The translations under genes and the position numbers were made by a program. Positions 28,995-38,542 of a stretch of 64,000 nucleotides of DNA are shown in pieces. Numbering within the stretch: position 1 is the first letter of the stretch; each line of letters opens with the position of its first letter. This DNA is from Nostoc sp. 'Lobaria pulmonaria (5183) cyanobiont' (GTDB lineage Bacteria > Cyanobacteriota > Cyanobacteriia > Cyanobacteriales > Nostocaceae), in NCBI RefSeq assembly GCF_002949795.1, contig NZ_CP026692.1:372001-436000 (forward strand), read 5' to 3'. The notes below the pieces were generated by a model that worked only from the letters and a program-made list of their open reading frames with translations, did no database searches and was not told where the DNA came from.

Positions 28995-31688
28995 TTAGAA
29001 CTCGTAGGAAATCGTTGCCTGCACATTAAACGGTGCGCCTGGATAGACGAGGGTTCGTCTGGAAGCAGTCTCATAGTATTCTGTATCAAAAAGATTATTC
29101 ACGTTGATCCCAACTCTCCAGTTGTCTCGGCGGTAAAACAAGGCAGCATCAGCACGGACGTAACTGGGAACCTGGAAATTGCTGTTGGGAAAATCGCCTT
29201 GCTGTTCGCCCACAAAGACTAGCCCAAATCCAAAGCCTAATCCTTTGTAGTCACCGCTTTGAAGTTCGTAGGTTGTCCACAGGTTCGCCGCGTTTTTGGG
29301 AACGTTCTGCAAAAGTTCACCCACTGGAATGTCATTGTCTTCGGTGACTCGCGCATCGGTATAAGCATAGCCTGCAATGATATTCCATCCCGGTAAGATT
29401 TCCCCCCCAATGGTGAACTCAACTCCTCGACTGCGTTGCTCACCGATTTGGATCGAGAAATTGATCGGATCAACAGGGTCACTGGTTAGCACATTGCTCT
29501 TAGTAATCTGAAAAGCAGCTAACGTGGCAGACAGCTTATTGCTGATGTCTGCTTTGATGCCAACTTCGTATTGGTTGCCTCGCTCAGGCTCAAAGATTTC
29601 TTGAGTTCGCGATCGCCCAATCACCGGATTAAACGATTGACTGTAGCTGGCATATAGAGAAATCGGTTTAATAGGCTGATAGACAATGCCCACACGAGGA
29701 CTGAACGCTTGATCCGCCTGAGAAAAGGTTCCCAAAGTATCGTACTGATCGATGAAGTCAAAGCGTCCACCGACTAGCAAGTGTAAATTCTCGGTAATGT
29801 CAATCTGATCCTGAATATAGATACCCAGGGTGTCTGTGAAAGTTGTGCCATAGTTCTCGATTTGGACATTTGGTCGAGTAACATTGTAATTTGGGTTGAA
29901 GATATCGATTGTCGGTAATAAAGCAGTACCAAACGTGAAATAGTCGGTAGTGCGACTAAGATCAAACCCGACTAATAACTGATGCTGAATGGAACCCGTG
30001 GCAAATTTCCCAATTAGATCGGTCTGCATTTGATAGCTCTGGGCTATGGAAACCCCATCCGCATAGAGTCTATCAAGAAAGCGATCATCACGGAAGTCAT
30101 TTTCTACGTATGTATAGCCACCAGAGGAAGATGTATTAGAGAAAGAAAGTCCATTGCGAAGCTGCCAGTTATCACTGAACTTATGCTCAAATCGGTAACT
30201 CGCCTGATATTGCTCCTCGGTATACCTGTCCAGGGATGGATAGAACAAGGCTCGATTAATCGGCAGCACCAGAGAACCATCACTGAGGGCTAATACACCA
30301 TAATCAAGCTGTGGATCGTTATAGGTATAGGAGAAGTCAACCGTTAAGGTCGTATTTTTGCTGATATTCCATTGCAGGACAGGAGCCACAGAAAAGCGCT
30401 GCTCACTCACAAAGTCTCGAAAACTGCCATTGTTTTGATAGGCTGTATTAAGCCGATACCGCAAATTGCCGTCATCAGTTAAGGGTTCTGAAAGATCAAG
30501 CTCTGAACGGTAAAAGCTGAACTGCCCCCCTGTGAAGTTGACATTATAATAAGGCTCACTCAGAGGCTGTTTCGTCACCGTGTTGATCACGCCTCCGGGC
30601 TGCAATTGCCCAAACAAAACCGATGCCGGTCCGCGTAACACCTCAATGCGTTCTATATTCGCAAGATCCACATCCGCGGGTGCTCTGACACCGCTACGAA
30701 ACCCATTTATGAGGTTGAAATCTTGTCTAAATCCGCGAATAACAAAATTTTGATTTTGACCAAAATACTGTGAGACACCCGGAGCATTATTTCGCACTGC
30801 ATCTTGCAGTCGATTCACGCCCTGATCTTTAATCACCTGATTGGGAATGACTTGAATTGACTGGGGAATGTCTCGCAAGGGGGTATCGGTTCTTGTCGCT
30901 GTTGTCGCATTTTGCACATTATAGCCATCCTGCTCCCCTGTCACTACCAACTCAATCGGCTCATCCTGTGCTGCTGGTTTCTCTTGCGGTGTCTCACTAG
31001 AAGGCTTTTCTTGAGTTTGCGGTGTTTGGGGTTGCTGTGGTGGCTGTGTCGCTATTGTAGCCGAAGTTATACCAAAAACCAACCCGGCATCATCATCAAA
31101 TAATTCAACTGTGGGCAAAGCCTTCTCACCTACTACCGTCACTCGGACAGTGTTTGCATCAATATTGGTAACTGTTATTTCAGTAATTCCCGCACTAGGT
31201 TTCTCGGAACGAAATGTAAAAGCCTCATCTGACGGTAAACGCAACTGCCCACCAGATATGTCGGCAATAAAATTATTACCCGTACTGCGATTTCTGACTT
31301 GCAGTTGAGTCCCTTGAGGAGTCTGTAAAATTATCTCTACACCTTGAGCAGTGGGATTTGCTTTAACGGACGTTATTGGTACTATTTCTGAAGTTGGTGT
31401 TATTTGTGGCGTGGGCGACTGCACTAGTAACAGTTGGGCATTGGTAATGGGGGGTTCAACTTCGCTTAGTTGTCGAATTATAGGATAATTGTTTCGGCGT
31501 AGCCCGCCTTTGGCATTGCCCCTGCCAACTTTCAAAAGGGTAGTAAGGTTGCTGGAAGTACGGGAATCGACATTATTTTCTGATTTCACTTGTGCCGATG
31601 CAGGCATAACTACTAAAGCACTCAAACATCCTGAAATACTCAGTAACAGCCACAACTGAAAACCGCTATATAACCACGAATTTTTCAT
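28995..31688 (-). CDS. TonB-dependent siderophore receptor with AMIN domain
   Basis: The 897-residue outer-membrane receptor has a signal peptide (cleavage near ASAQ, residue 33) and an AMIN domain at about 105-210. The plug domain at 265-375 carries TPLRDIPQSIQVIPNQV and FVIRGFR, and a 22-strand barrel ends in the aromatic C-terminus ISYEF. It imports a ferric siderophore using TonB energy. I place the start at the ATG 31686-31688, seven bases after GAGGAG; a GTG lies directly before it. Residues about 57-68 (GRGNAKGGLRRN) come from an inserted dispersed repeat. The AraC-type gene upstream is probably its regulator. Confidence 0.93.
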   Translation of the reverse strand: MKNSWLYSGFQLWLLLSISGCLSALVVMPASAQVKSENNVDSRTSSNLTTLLKVGRGNAKGGLRRNNYPIIRQLSEVEPPITNAQLLLVQSPTPQITPTSEIVPITSVKANPTAQGVEIILQTPQGTQLQVRNRSTGNNFIADISGGQLRLPSDEAFTFRSEKPSAGITEITVTNIDANTVRVTVVGEKALPTVELFDDDAGLVFGITSATIATQPPQQPQTPQTQEKPSSETPQEKPAAQDEPIELVVTGEQDGYNVQNATTATRTDTPLRDIPQSIQVIPNQVIKDQGVNRLQDAVRNNAPGVSQYFGQNQNFVIRGFRQDFNLINGFRSGVRAPADVDLANIERIEVLRGPASVLFGQLQPGGVINTVTKQPLSEPYYNVNFTGGQFSFYRSELDLSEPLTDDGNLRYRLNTAYQNNGSFRDFVSEQRFSVAPVLQWNISKNTTLTVDFSYTYNDPQLDYGVLALSDGSLVLPINRALFYPSLDRYTEEQYQASYRFEHKFSDNWQLRNGLSFSNTSSSGGYTYVENDFRDDRFLDRLYADGVSIAQSYQMQTDLIGKFATGSIQHQLLVGFDLSRTTDYFTFGTALLPTIDIFNPNYNVTRPNVQIENYGTTFTDTLGIYIQDQIDITENLHLLVGGRFDFIDQYDTLGTFSQADQAFSPRVGIVYQPIKPISLYASYSQSFNPVIGRSRTQEIFEPERGNQYEVGIKADISNKLSATLAAFQITKSNVLTSDPVDPINFSIQIGEQRSRGVEFTIGGEILPGWNIIAGYAYTDARVTEDNDIPVGELLQNVPKNAANLWTTYELQSGDYKGLGFGFGLVFVGEQQGDFPNSNFQVPSYVRADAALFYRRDNWRVGINVNNLFDTEYYETASRRTLVYPGAPFNVQATISYEF
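31495..31530. repeat. Dispersed palindromic repeat inside the TonB receptor coding sequence
   Basis: The plus strand reads CGGCGTAGCCCGCC, then TTTGGCATTGCCCC. This is a variant of the GCGTAGCCCGCC...GGCATCGC repeat found elsewhere in the window. It lies in the linker between the signal peptide and AMIN domain and leaves the frame open. Confidence 0.5.
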
Positions 31689-31961
31689 CACAACTCCTCA
31701 AACACTAACTTGCTAAACCTAACTTTATTGACACTATTTGCAATGAGCATCTCAAAAAGTAGAGATTGATCATTCAAGGAGTTGAATGACTAAAAACTTA
31801 ATTCCCTGTAACAGGGAATCAAACCACTCAGCTTTTATTGAATATGCACACAAGCCCAGAATTTTAAACAAAATCTGGTTTATTGCAAATTATTTTTATT
31901 CTCTAGTGAGAGTGAGTATAAAGAAGAATTGGTTATTGAGTCTATGGCAAAAACGGCATCG

Positions 31962-32957
31962 TCAGTCCGAAACGGACTTTTTCCCAGATAAACATTCACT
32001 CGGCATGATACCGAATCTACGTTTAAAAGCAGATGCAAAGCGTCCTTGCTCAGAATAACCGACTTGGTGGGCAACCTCGCCAACAGTGGTGTTTCCCTGA
32101 CGTAATAACTGTTCTGCCCACTCCATGCGCTTGTCTGTCAGGTAGCGAAATACTGTTGTGCCAAAGAGTTCCTGAAATCCGCGTCTGAGAGTGCGATCGC
32201 TTATTCCTACCATCTGTGCTAATTCTAGTAATAAGGGTGGATTTTCTAAATTAGAGTGCAAAATTTCTCTAGCATGATGGATTCTGGCAATAGTTCCTGA
32301 CTTTAATCTCGGTAATGGTTGCAATCCCTCCTGATGTGCCAAAATCGGGGTTAGTTGCAATGTCATCAATTCCAAAACCTTCGCTTGCAAATACATCCGT
32401 TTGGTTACACCGTGGTAAGGACAATTAATAATTTGTTGTACCACTCCTTGGATAGTTGGTGTAATTTCTGGGTAAACTAAAGTTTGCCAATCATCACCCT
32501 TTGCTAAAAAACGCAACTGGGGCAAAATTTCTCCATCTGTTGTCGGGAAAAAGGTTCTCAACACATCAGGGGACATATGAATGTCCACACCCACACGTCG
32601 CGGTTGCGGAATTTTAATCGACATTTGGCGTTGGATACCACTACCAGAGATACAAGTGTATCCTTCTCCAACTTTTCCTCCGTATTCATCTATGACGCTG
32701 CCTGAAAGCAAAACGCCAAATTGCAAGGGATGTTCCCATTCGGAAATTTGTATGATGACATCATTATGATATTCATAGTCCATAATCGCCAGCCAAATTT
32801 CAGGATGGACTTGTACAGCGCGAGAACTACCTTTACCTAATTGCTTAGGCACATCCAAAGTGAATTCAAAGGGTTCTGAGATAGCATCACATATAACACT
32901 CTGGGCAACCTCATCCCACAGTTCCTCTTCTTCCTGCGCTGTCATGGTAATAGTCAT
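31962..32957 (-). CDS. AraC-family regulator, PchR-like
   Basis: The 331-residue protein ends in a two-helix-turn-helix AraC domain (about 230-325: LAQMVGISDRTLRRGFQELF and VAHQVGYSEQGRFASAFKRRFG). The N-terminal part resembles PchR, which binds an iron-siderophore complex and then activates the receptor gene. It is transcribed in the same direction as the TonB receptor, 270 bases upstream, and is probably its iron/siderophore-dependent activator. An imperfect inverted repeat, TGCTA-N5-TAGCA, lies 12 bases before its start and could be an operator. Confidence 0.9.
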   Translation of the reverse strand: MTITMTAQEEEELWDEVAQSVICDAISEPFEFTLDVPKQLGKGSSRAVQVHPEIWLAIMDYEYHNDVIIQISEWEHPLQFGVLLSGSVIDEYGGKVGEGYTCISGSGIQRQMSIKIPQPRRVGVDIHMSPDVLRTFFPTTDGEILPQLRFLAKGDDWQTLVYPEITPTIQGVVQQIINCPYHGVTKRMYLQAKVLELMTLQLTPILAHQEGLQPLPRLKSGTIARIHHAREILHSNLENPPLLLELAQMVGISDRTLRRGFQELFGTTVFRYLTDKRMEWAEQLLRQGNTTVGEVAHQVGYSEQGRFASAFKRRFGIMPSECLSGKKSVSD

Positions 32958-33376
32958 TGCTGGCGATTAATGCTAGTGATTAGCAATAATCTTACAGGAA
33001 CTAGGGCAAGAGTCCATGATAATTTGGATATTTAACGTTTGATAAATGCAAGGGTTTGGGGAGCTGCTAGGAGCGATCGCTAGCCTTAGACTGAGGAATC
33101 CTCACAGAAGAACACATGAAAGAGTGACTTAGGACTAGTATTATTACTCAGCACGGGCTAAACGCACCGCTACCGCTAACGGGACTCAGCACTCTTCATA
33201 GACTAGTAAAATATGTTTAGCCAAAGTCCGTAACGCACCCTAATAGTACAACAGTGCGGAAATAAACATACCATTTAAAATGGCGCAAAAGCACGAAATA
33301 CAATTCTTTTGACTTTTGACTTTTGACTTTTGACTTCCGCCTTGCGGTACTAGTCTGTCAATGATATAACAGCTAA
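32958..33376. other. Gene-free spacer with short tandem repeats
   Basis: This 419-base spacer holds the AraC gene upstream region, a HIP1 site near 33075 and four TTTTGAC heptamers. No plausible coding sequence is seen on either strand. Confidence 0.5.
33307..33334 (+). repeat. Short tandem repeat, four copies of TTTTGAC
   Basis: Four exact heptamers follow each other. Heptameric short tandemly repeated repetitive sequences are typical of heterocyst-forming cyanobacteria. Confidence 0.8.
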
Positions 33377-33805
33377 TTAGCGATCTTCTTGCCTTTGCCA
33401 AAACTGCCGTAAAATCTCCCCTGGTTTTCTATCCCAGGTGTCTATATGCTCGTATATCAAATTATTTGGATTGAGTTTATACGTCGAATAGCCATTAAAA
33501 AGCAACCCAGCTTTCCAGGGAACGCGCAACACTCCCCGCACCGTCCACTTTGCTAGAATTGTGTCTTCATCTGACTGATAAACCTCATGCACATCAAAGT
33601 AACTCTGAGTAAAAAATAACCGAGCGTGAAATCGTAAAGTCCAAAATATAATGCGATAGTTAAATTTATATTTAAATGTATTTACCGGGTCTTTAAAATA
33701 GATATCCTGTGTATAAATTTGATACGAGATATCTTTTTCAAAAAGTGTTGGTAAGTCTTCTTTTAAAGTATTAATTACCTTTTCCATTGGCAATTTATAT
33801 TCCAC
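33377..33805 (-). CDS. DUF2358 family protein
   Basis: The 142-residue protein resembles the DUF2358 family of cyanobacteria and plastids. It shows the NTF2-like pattern: LFEKDISYQIYTQDIYFKDP, then FRPARLFF-like aromatic segments, LAKWTVRGV and EHIDTWDRKPG. There is no signal peptide. The function is unknown. It lies 12 bases downstream of the GHL10 gene and is probably in one transcript with it. Confidence 0.8.
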   Translation of the reverse strand: MEYKLPMEKVINTLKEDLPTLFEKDISYQIYTQDIYFKDPVNTFKYKFNYRIIFWTLRFHARLFFTQSYFDVHEVYQSDEDTILAKWTVRGVLRVPWKAGLLFNGYSTYKLNPNNLIYEHIDTWDRKPGEILRQFWQRQEDR

Positions 33806-33817
33806 GCGCCTTTTTCC

Positions 33818-34972
33818 TTAAAAAATCTTTTTTAACAAATTTTCCACTCTTGGCCAAATTGAAAATGTCCTCTTATAACTCACGCGACCCGCACTCAAAT
33901 CTAACAGAGTAGGAAATGATGCAGACTTAGCATAAGGGCCATTTCGCAAAACTTTAGCTAGGGTATTGTTATTCTCTCGCAAACCTTCGTAAAAAAAGAA
34001 TACCTCTCCTTGAATACCAAGTTGGCGATTGTATTCAATTGCCTGCACTAGATATTCTGAACTAATACAATAAGAGCCAAGCTTCATCAAAATTCCCGGT
34101 GCTAACTTCGGCAAGGTCACATCTGTGAACTGCTGGTTTACCAGTTTATCAGCGATCGCAGCATAACTCCTAAAGTCACGGCGATAAATCTGCGGCTGAA
34201 TCATATCAACTATTCCCCGCTTCAGCCATGTGGGCGAGTCTTGCAGATATTCCTGGAATGCCCAATCATAAATATTAGGTGCGATCGCTACTAATAAATT
34301 AGGATTCACCGCTTTCACCTCCCGATAGAGACGCGCCAAAAACTCAGTCAGCATATCTGCACGCCACTGTAACCATTGCCTATTCTTGGGATTCTCTGGC
34401 GGATTGCGATCGAATTCCTGGCGATAGCGGGTGATAGTTCCCCGATCATAGCCACCTTCAGAGGGTAATGCCGGGAAGCGATCGTCACCTTGAACACCAT
34501 CAATATCGTAATTATTTGCAACTTCCAGCACCAAGTTTAACAAAAATTCCTGCACCTGTAGGTCAAGGGCATTCAACCACTCAAAGCCGTTTTTCTTCAG
34601 TAAATTGCCGTTATAATCACGCGCAGCCCATTCCGGTTTTTTCTGTAAAAGTACACCACCATTCAAATTGTAAGAACTGGCAAAACCGTATTCAAACCAA
34701 GGAATAACTTTCAACCCAACTCGCCGCGCTTCAATTACCACTTCTTCTAAAGGGTCGCGACCTATAAAGATTGGGTCAATCTCAACTCCAAAAGTCTGCC
34801 GCATTGTTTGACTAGGATATAAAGTTACTGCCTTATTCCAAACAACAGGAAACACCACATTAAATCCCGTCTCGGCTAGGAAATCCATTGCCTCGGCAAT
34901 GCGTTCCTTCGATCTGAGAACTTTACTATCAGTAGTAGTCAGCCAGATACCACGGGTTTCTATTATTGCCAT
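33818..34972 (-). CDS. GHL10 (DUF187) glycoside hydrolase-like protein
   Basis: The 384-residue protein has the GHL10 pattern: ETRGIWLTTTDS at the start, FNVVFPVVWNKAVTLYPS, VIPWFEYGF, DGVQGDDRF with acidic residues placed as in TIM-barrel glycosidases, then MIQPQIYRRDF. No signal peptide is seen, unlike its relative at 61515. The family includes enzymes acting on bacterial glycans, but the substrate here is unknown. Confidence 0.85.
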   Translation of the reverse strand: MAIIETRGIWLTTTDSKVLRSKERIAEAMDFLAETGFNVVFPVVWNKAVTLYPSQTMRQTFGVEIDPIFIGRDPLEEVVIEARRVGLKVIPWFEYGFASSYNLNGGVLLQKKPEWAARDYNGNLLKKNGFEWLNALDLQVQEFLLNLVLEVANNYDIDGVQGDDRFPALPSEGGYDRGTITRYRQEFDRNPPENPKNRQWLQWRADMLTEFLARLYREVKAVNPNLLVAIAPNIYDWAFQEYLQDSPTWLKRGIVDMIQPQIYRRDFRSYAAIADKLVNQQFTDVTLPKLAPGILMKLGSYCISSEYLVQAIEYNRQLGIQGEVFFFYEGLRENNNTLAKVLRNGPYAKSASFPTLLDLSAGRVSYKRTFSIWPRVENLLKKIF

Positions 34973-35005
34973 TTTTATAAATTGAAATTCTCAGCCTTGC
35001 ACCAT

Positions 35006-35828
35006 CTAAACATTAACTACCCGACGATACCGCGCTTGTATTATTGTGTAAATACCATAAGCAATTAAACCTAGTGCCATAATACCCAAAAGCCATGCTC
35101 CGTTAGGTTGTTGCGCGATGGTCTGTAATACTTCATCTAAACCTTCTGCGGTAGCGGCGTTCGATTTCCTTGCTGCTTCAATTAAAAACCAACCAATAAA
35201 TAATGCAAAATACTATACCCCGTGCCGCTAAACCAAATCTGGAAATTCTCATTACCCATTGGGCTTCTGTGTTGCTTAACTCAATTAAATTGAGTTCTTT
35301 ACGAAATTTGCCACTAAAAGCTTGATAAAATTGATAAAAACCTAGAGCAATTATCAACACCCCCCCAGTTCCAACTAACCATTGACCAAAGGGTTGAGAA
35401 AGTAAACGTGCTGTCCAATCTTCAGTGGAATCACTACTATTTTTACCGCTGCCTGTACCCATCACGATTTGCACAGCACTTAAGGCTAAACTTGCATAAA
35501 TCAAGCCGTTAACTGCGTAACCAATTCGCACTGCCAAACCTTTGGCATCATTACCTTTATTTGCTGGGTCTTTAATTGCCTGTACAAACCGCCAGATTAC
35601 ATATCCAATTAAACCAATTGCAACTAAAGCCAACAAAAATTTACCAAATGGCTGGTTGACAATTGTTTGGAGAGCGCCTTGGGTATCAGTTGTTTTACCA
35701 CCCTTGCCAAAAGCCGCCTGTGCTGCCAGTATTCCAACTAGACCGTAAACAACTCCTTTGGAAACATAGCCAAATCGTCCCAGTCGCTCAACCCACAATG
35801 AAACATGGTTTGTCAACTGTTGTGTCAT
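35006..35828 (-). pseudogene. DUF1206 membrane protein gene with a frameshift
   Basis: From the ATG at 35828 (MTQQLTNHVSLWVERLGRFG) the frame encodes a DUF1206 protein: three repeats, each with two membrane helices, beginning RLGRFGYVSKGVVYGLVG, VRIGYAVNGLIYASLAL and ISRFGLAARGIVFCII. At about 35195-35205 an extra TATT shifts the frame and gives a stop at 35178. The other frame carries the expected rest, FLIEAARKSNAATAEGLDEV, then a last helix, to a TAG at 35006. The lesion removes the last helix. It may be a real mutation or a sequencing slip. Confidence 0.7.
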
Positions 35829-36035
35829 GGTAGTTGGAGAATTATTATATATAGTATTATACCAAAATTTACCCACGATTCACATCTATCCCAGAGCAAA
35901 TTTTCTAATTATTTTGTAATAAATCACTATTGTAGTACTGTCTTTTAATAGATGTGAGGTTGCTTGAAATAAGATTACATTTATTAAGTACAGTATTATT
36001 ATTTAGTGTTTTATAATGCTGAATTAGAATTAATT

Positions 36036-36899
36036 ATGTCTCTAATAGAAAATTCTTGGAAACACGAATATATAACTACTAATGGGGTGAAGCTACACTA
36101 CGTCACCCAAGGTGAAGGCCCCTTAATGTTGATGTTGCATGGGTTTCCTGAATTTTGGTATTCTTGGCGGCATCAAATACCAGAATTTGCCCAACATTTT
36201 AAAGTAGTTGCCATTGACTTGCGTGGCTACAACAACAGTGATAAACCACAGGAGCAATCAGCTTATGTCATGGATGAGTTGATTAAAGATGTTGAAGGAA
36301 TAATTAAAGGATTAGGATACCAAAAATGTGTATTAGTTGGACATGATTGGGGTGGTGCGATCGCTTGGGCCTTTGCTTATGCTTATCCCGAAATGGTAGA
36401 GCAATTAATTATCCTTAATATGCCTCATCCTGCCAAATTTGCCCAAGGCTTACGTACTCCCCAACAGTTGCAGCGAAGTTACTATATCTTCCTCTTTCAA
36501 CTACCTTGGATACCAGAATTATTCTTACAATCTTCAGACTACCAAGCAATTGAAACAATTTTTAAAGGTACAGCAGTTAACAAGAGTGCTTTCACTAAAG
36601 CGGATATTGACGCATATAAAGATGCTGCTGCAAAACGCGGTGCCCTCACAGCAATGTTGAACTACTACCGCAATGTTTTTCAGCAGAGAATGCTAAATCT
36701 AAATAGGGGCGTTCTGGAAGTGCCAACACTGATTATATGGGGAGAAAACGACACTGCACTTGGCAAGGAACTAACATACGATACCTCCGCTTATGTCAGG
36801 GATTTTCAAATCAAATACATTCCTAATTGTGGCCATTGGGTGCAGCAAGAACAGCCGGAATTTGTTAATCAGTATATGCGAGAATTTCTGAGGACTTAA
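36036..36899 (+). CDS. Alpha/beta-fold hydrolase, epoxide hydrolase type
   Basis: The 287-residue protein has the epoxide hydrolase pattern: HGFPEFWYSWR (oxyanion loop), the nucleophile Asp in VGHDWGGAIAW, a cap domain with tyrosines, a late Asp near WGENDTAL, and the catalytic His in NCGHWVQQEQPE. Such enzymes add water to epoxides through an ester intermediate on the Asp. An in-frame ATG at 36006 would add ten residues; the ATG at 36036 gives the usual family start (MSLIENSWKHEY). It appears to be a single-gene unit. Confidence 0.9.
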   Translation: MSLIENSWKHEYITTNGVKLHYVTQGEGPLMLMLHGFPEFWYSWRHQIPEFAQHFKVVAIDLRGYNNSDKPQEQSAYVMDELIKDVEGIIKGLGYQKCVLVGHDWGGAIAWAFAYAYPEMVEQLIILNMPHPAKFAQGLRTPQQLQRSYYIFLFQLPWIPELFLQSSDYQAIETIFKGTAVNKSAFTKADIDAYKDAAAKRGALTAMLNYYRNVFQQRMLNLNRGVLEVPTLIIWGENDTALGKELTYDTSAYVRDFQIKYIPNCGHWVQQEQPEFVNQYMREFLRT

Positions 36900-37201
36900 G
36901 CTAAACTATTAATAAGTATAAATACTTATTTTATCAGCTATAGTAAGTAGCGCCAGCTTTTACTTTTAAAAAGATTTAATAGTAATTTAATACTGGCGTT
37001 TTTTGAAGAATTATTGGGTAAAAATTGCCAGAAATTCAGAATTAATGGCATTTTTGATATCACTTTTATCTGTGTTTCAGATCACAACTAACTTGTCGGG
37101 AGATAGATTGTCACAAGATAGATTGACCTCACGAAATTTAGTGAGATAATAGAACTGTGAGGGACAGAACGGACGCAACTCGATTATTAAGGGGGAAAAT
37201 T

Positions 37202-37657
37202 ATGAAACTCCAGCTATTAGCGGCCATGGCCTTAGCAACACCCCTATTTTTCGCTAGCTCGGTTAGAGCCGAGAATCCACAGGATTTACAAAAGCTGCTT
37301 TCAACTGGGGAATGTGTTAAGTGCGAACTATCAGGAGCTAACCTCAGTGGCGCTCATTTAATTGGTGCTGACTTGAGAGGCTCGAAGCTGCAAGGAGCTA
37401 ACCTTGTAGGAGCTAACCTCGAAGGTGCTGACTTAACTGGTGCAAACTTAGCAGGTGCTAACCTAACATCTGCTTATGTAACCAATGTGAATTTGAAGCA
37501 AGTTAATCTCAACGGAGTAAATTTTACTCGTGCTACGATTCACGATTCTAATGTGTATCAAGCATCAATGAACGATCTAAATCTTACTGATGCGGAAATA
37601 TTTAACACCGGAATCGGGATTGGTGGAGAAGACGCTGAAATTCCCGATTGGAAATAG
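37202..37657 (+). CDS. Secreted pentapeptide-repeat protein
   Basis: The 151-residue protein starts with a signal peptide (cleavage after VRAE, near residue 24). It continues with about fifteen pentapeptide repeats of the A(D/N)LXX type (GANLSGAHLIGADLRG and onward), which form a right-handed beta-helix. I place the start at 37202 behind AAGGGGG; an upstream GTG at 37157 would bury the signal peptide. Two Cys (ECVKC) lie just before the repeats. Such periplasmic or lumenal proteins are frequent in cyanobacteria and mostly uncharacterised. Confidence 0.85.
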   Translation: MKLQLLAAMALATPLFFASSVRAENPQDLQKLLSTGECVKCELSGANLSGAHLIGADLRGSKLQGANLVGANLEGADLTGANLAGANLTSAYVTNVNLKQVNLNGVNFTRATIHDSNVYQASMNDLNLTDAEIFNTGIGIGGEDAEIPDWK

Positions 37658-37782
37658 TCCAACTGAGTACACAGCTTAAAATCAATACAACATAGGTTTT
37701 GGCGGGTTTTAAATCAAATAAACGAGCTTTTTTGCCAGAATTATCCGTTAAAACCTGCCTCTACAAAAATATTAAGAAAAAT

Positions 37783-37840
37783 GAAACCCCTCTGCGTTGT
37801 AATCACTTTACTATGGCAAAAGCAGAGGGGGTTTCTTTTT
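37783..37840. terminator. Long hairpin terminator
   Basis: GAAACCCCTCTGC pairs with GCAGAGGGGGTTTC (one extra base) across a 26-base loop and is followed by TTTTT. A-rich sequence on the other side makes it potentially bidirectional. It lies 125 bases after the pentapeptide gene. Confidence 0.6.
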
Positions 37841-38116
37841 GCGATCGCGCTGATATCCATACAAAAAAGTGCAATTAAAATCTAAAAATCTTTACTATTT
37901 CTCATTAGAGGACTTTACTAGCCCTAATTCAAAATCAGGGTTTCGGCTATTATTTGCGTAAGTTGTGTATATGCACAAATAAGGTTTTTTCGCTAGATGC
38001 AGCCGGACTCCATTGATTTGGCACGATTATTTGCATAAGAGTATTGTGACCTCTCCATAGCTCACAAGATATCAGTAAAATATGCAAAAACAGCGAAGAA
38101 CAAGTGAGAAGAGTTT

Positions 38117-38542
38117 GCGATCGCCAAATTCTTTTTTTCCCGAAAACCCATATTTCTGCTTGGCTTTGCCGTCTTACCGATTTGAGGAGTCCTGTATACG
38201 CTTTCGCACAATCCTTATTTTTTCGTTTCTGTGCAAATTCTGGATGGTATTGAAAGCGGGATTTTTGGTGTGCTTTCCGTATTGATGGTAGCTGATTTTA
38301 CTAACGGCACAGGACGTTTTAATGTTAGCCAAGGGATGCTCAACACTACCATTAGTGTTGGTGCAGGTTTGAGCAACGTGCTGGCTAGGTTTGTGGTTAA
38401 AAGTGCTGGTTACAATGTTGGTTTTTTGATCTTAGCAGCGATCGCAGTTGTGGCTTTAGCAGTTTTTTGGTTCTGTGTACCTGAAACAAAAACAGGAGTT
38501 AATAGAAAGGCATCACATCAAAAGCATTTAGCGAAATCATGA
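38117..38542 (+). pseudogene. 3' remnant of an MFS transporter gene
   Basis: In one frame the translation reads RKPIFLLGFAVLPI, stop, GVLYTLSHNPYFFVSVQILD, then GIFGVLSVLMVADFTNGTG and two more helices to a TGA at 38540. This is the C-terminal third of an MFS transporter. The stop is TGA where CGA (Arg) is expected. The N-terminal two thirds are missing. The stop overlaps the ATG of the next transporter gene (ATGA), so the two once formed an operon. Confidence 0.75.

Noticed and set aside
31786..32058. Plus-strand open frame of 90 codons
   Set aside because: It overlaps the 3' end of the AraC gene on the other strand and lacks a recognisable domain.
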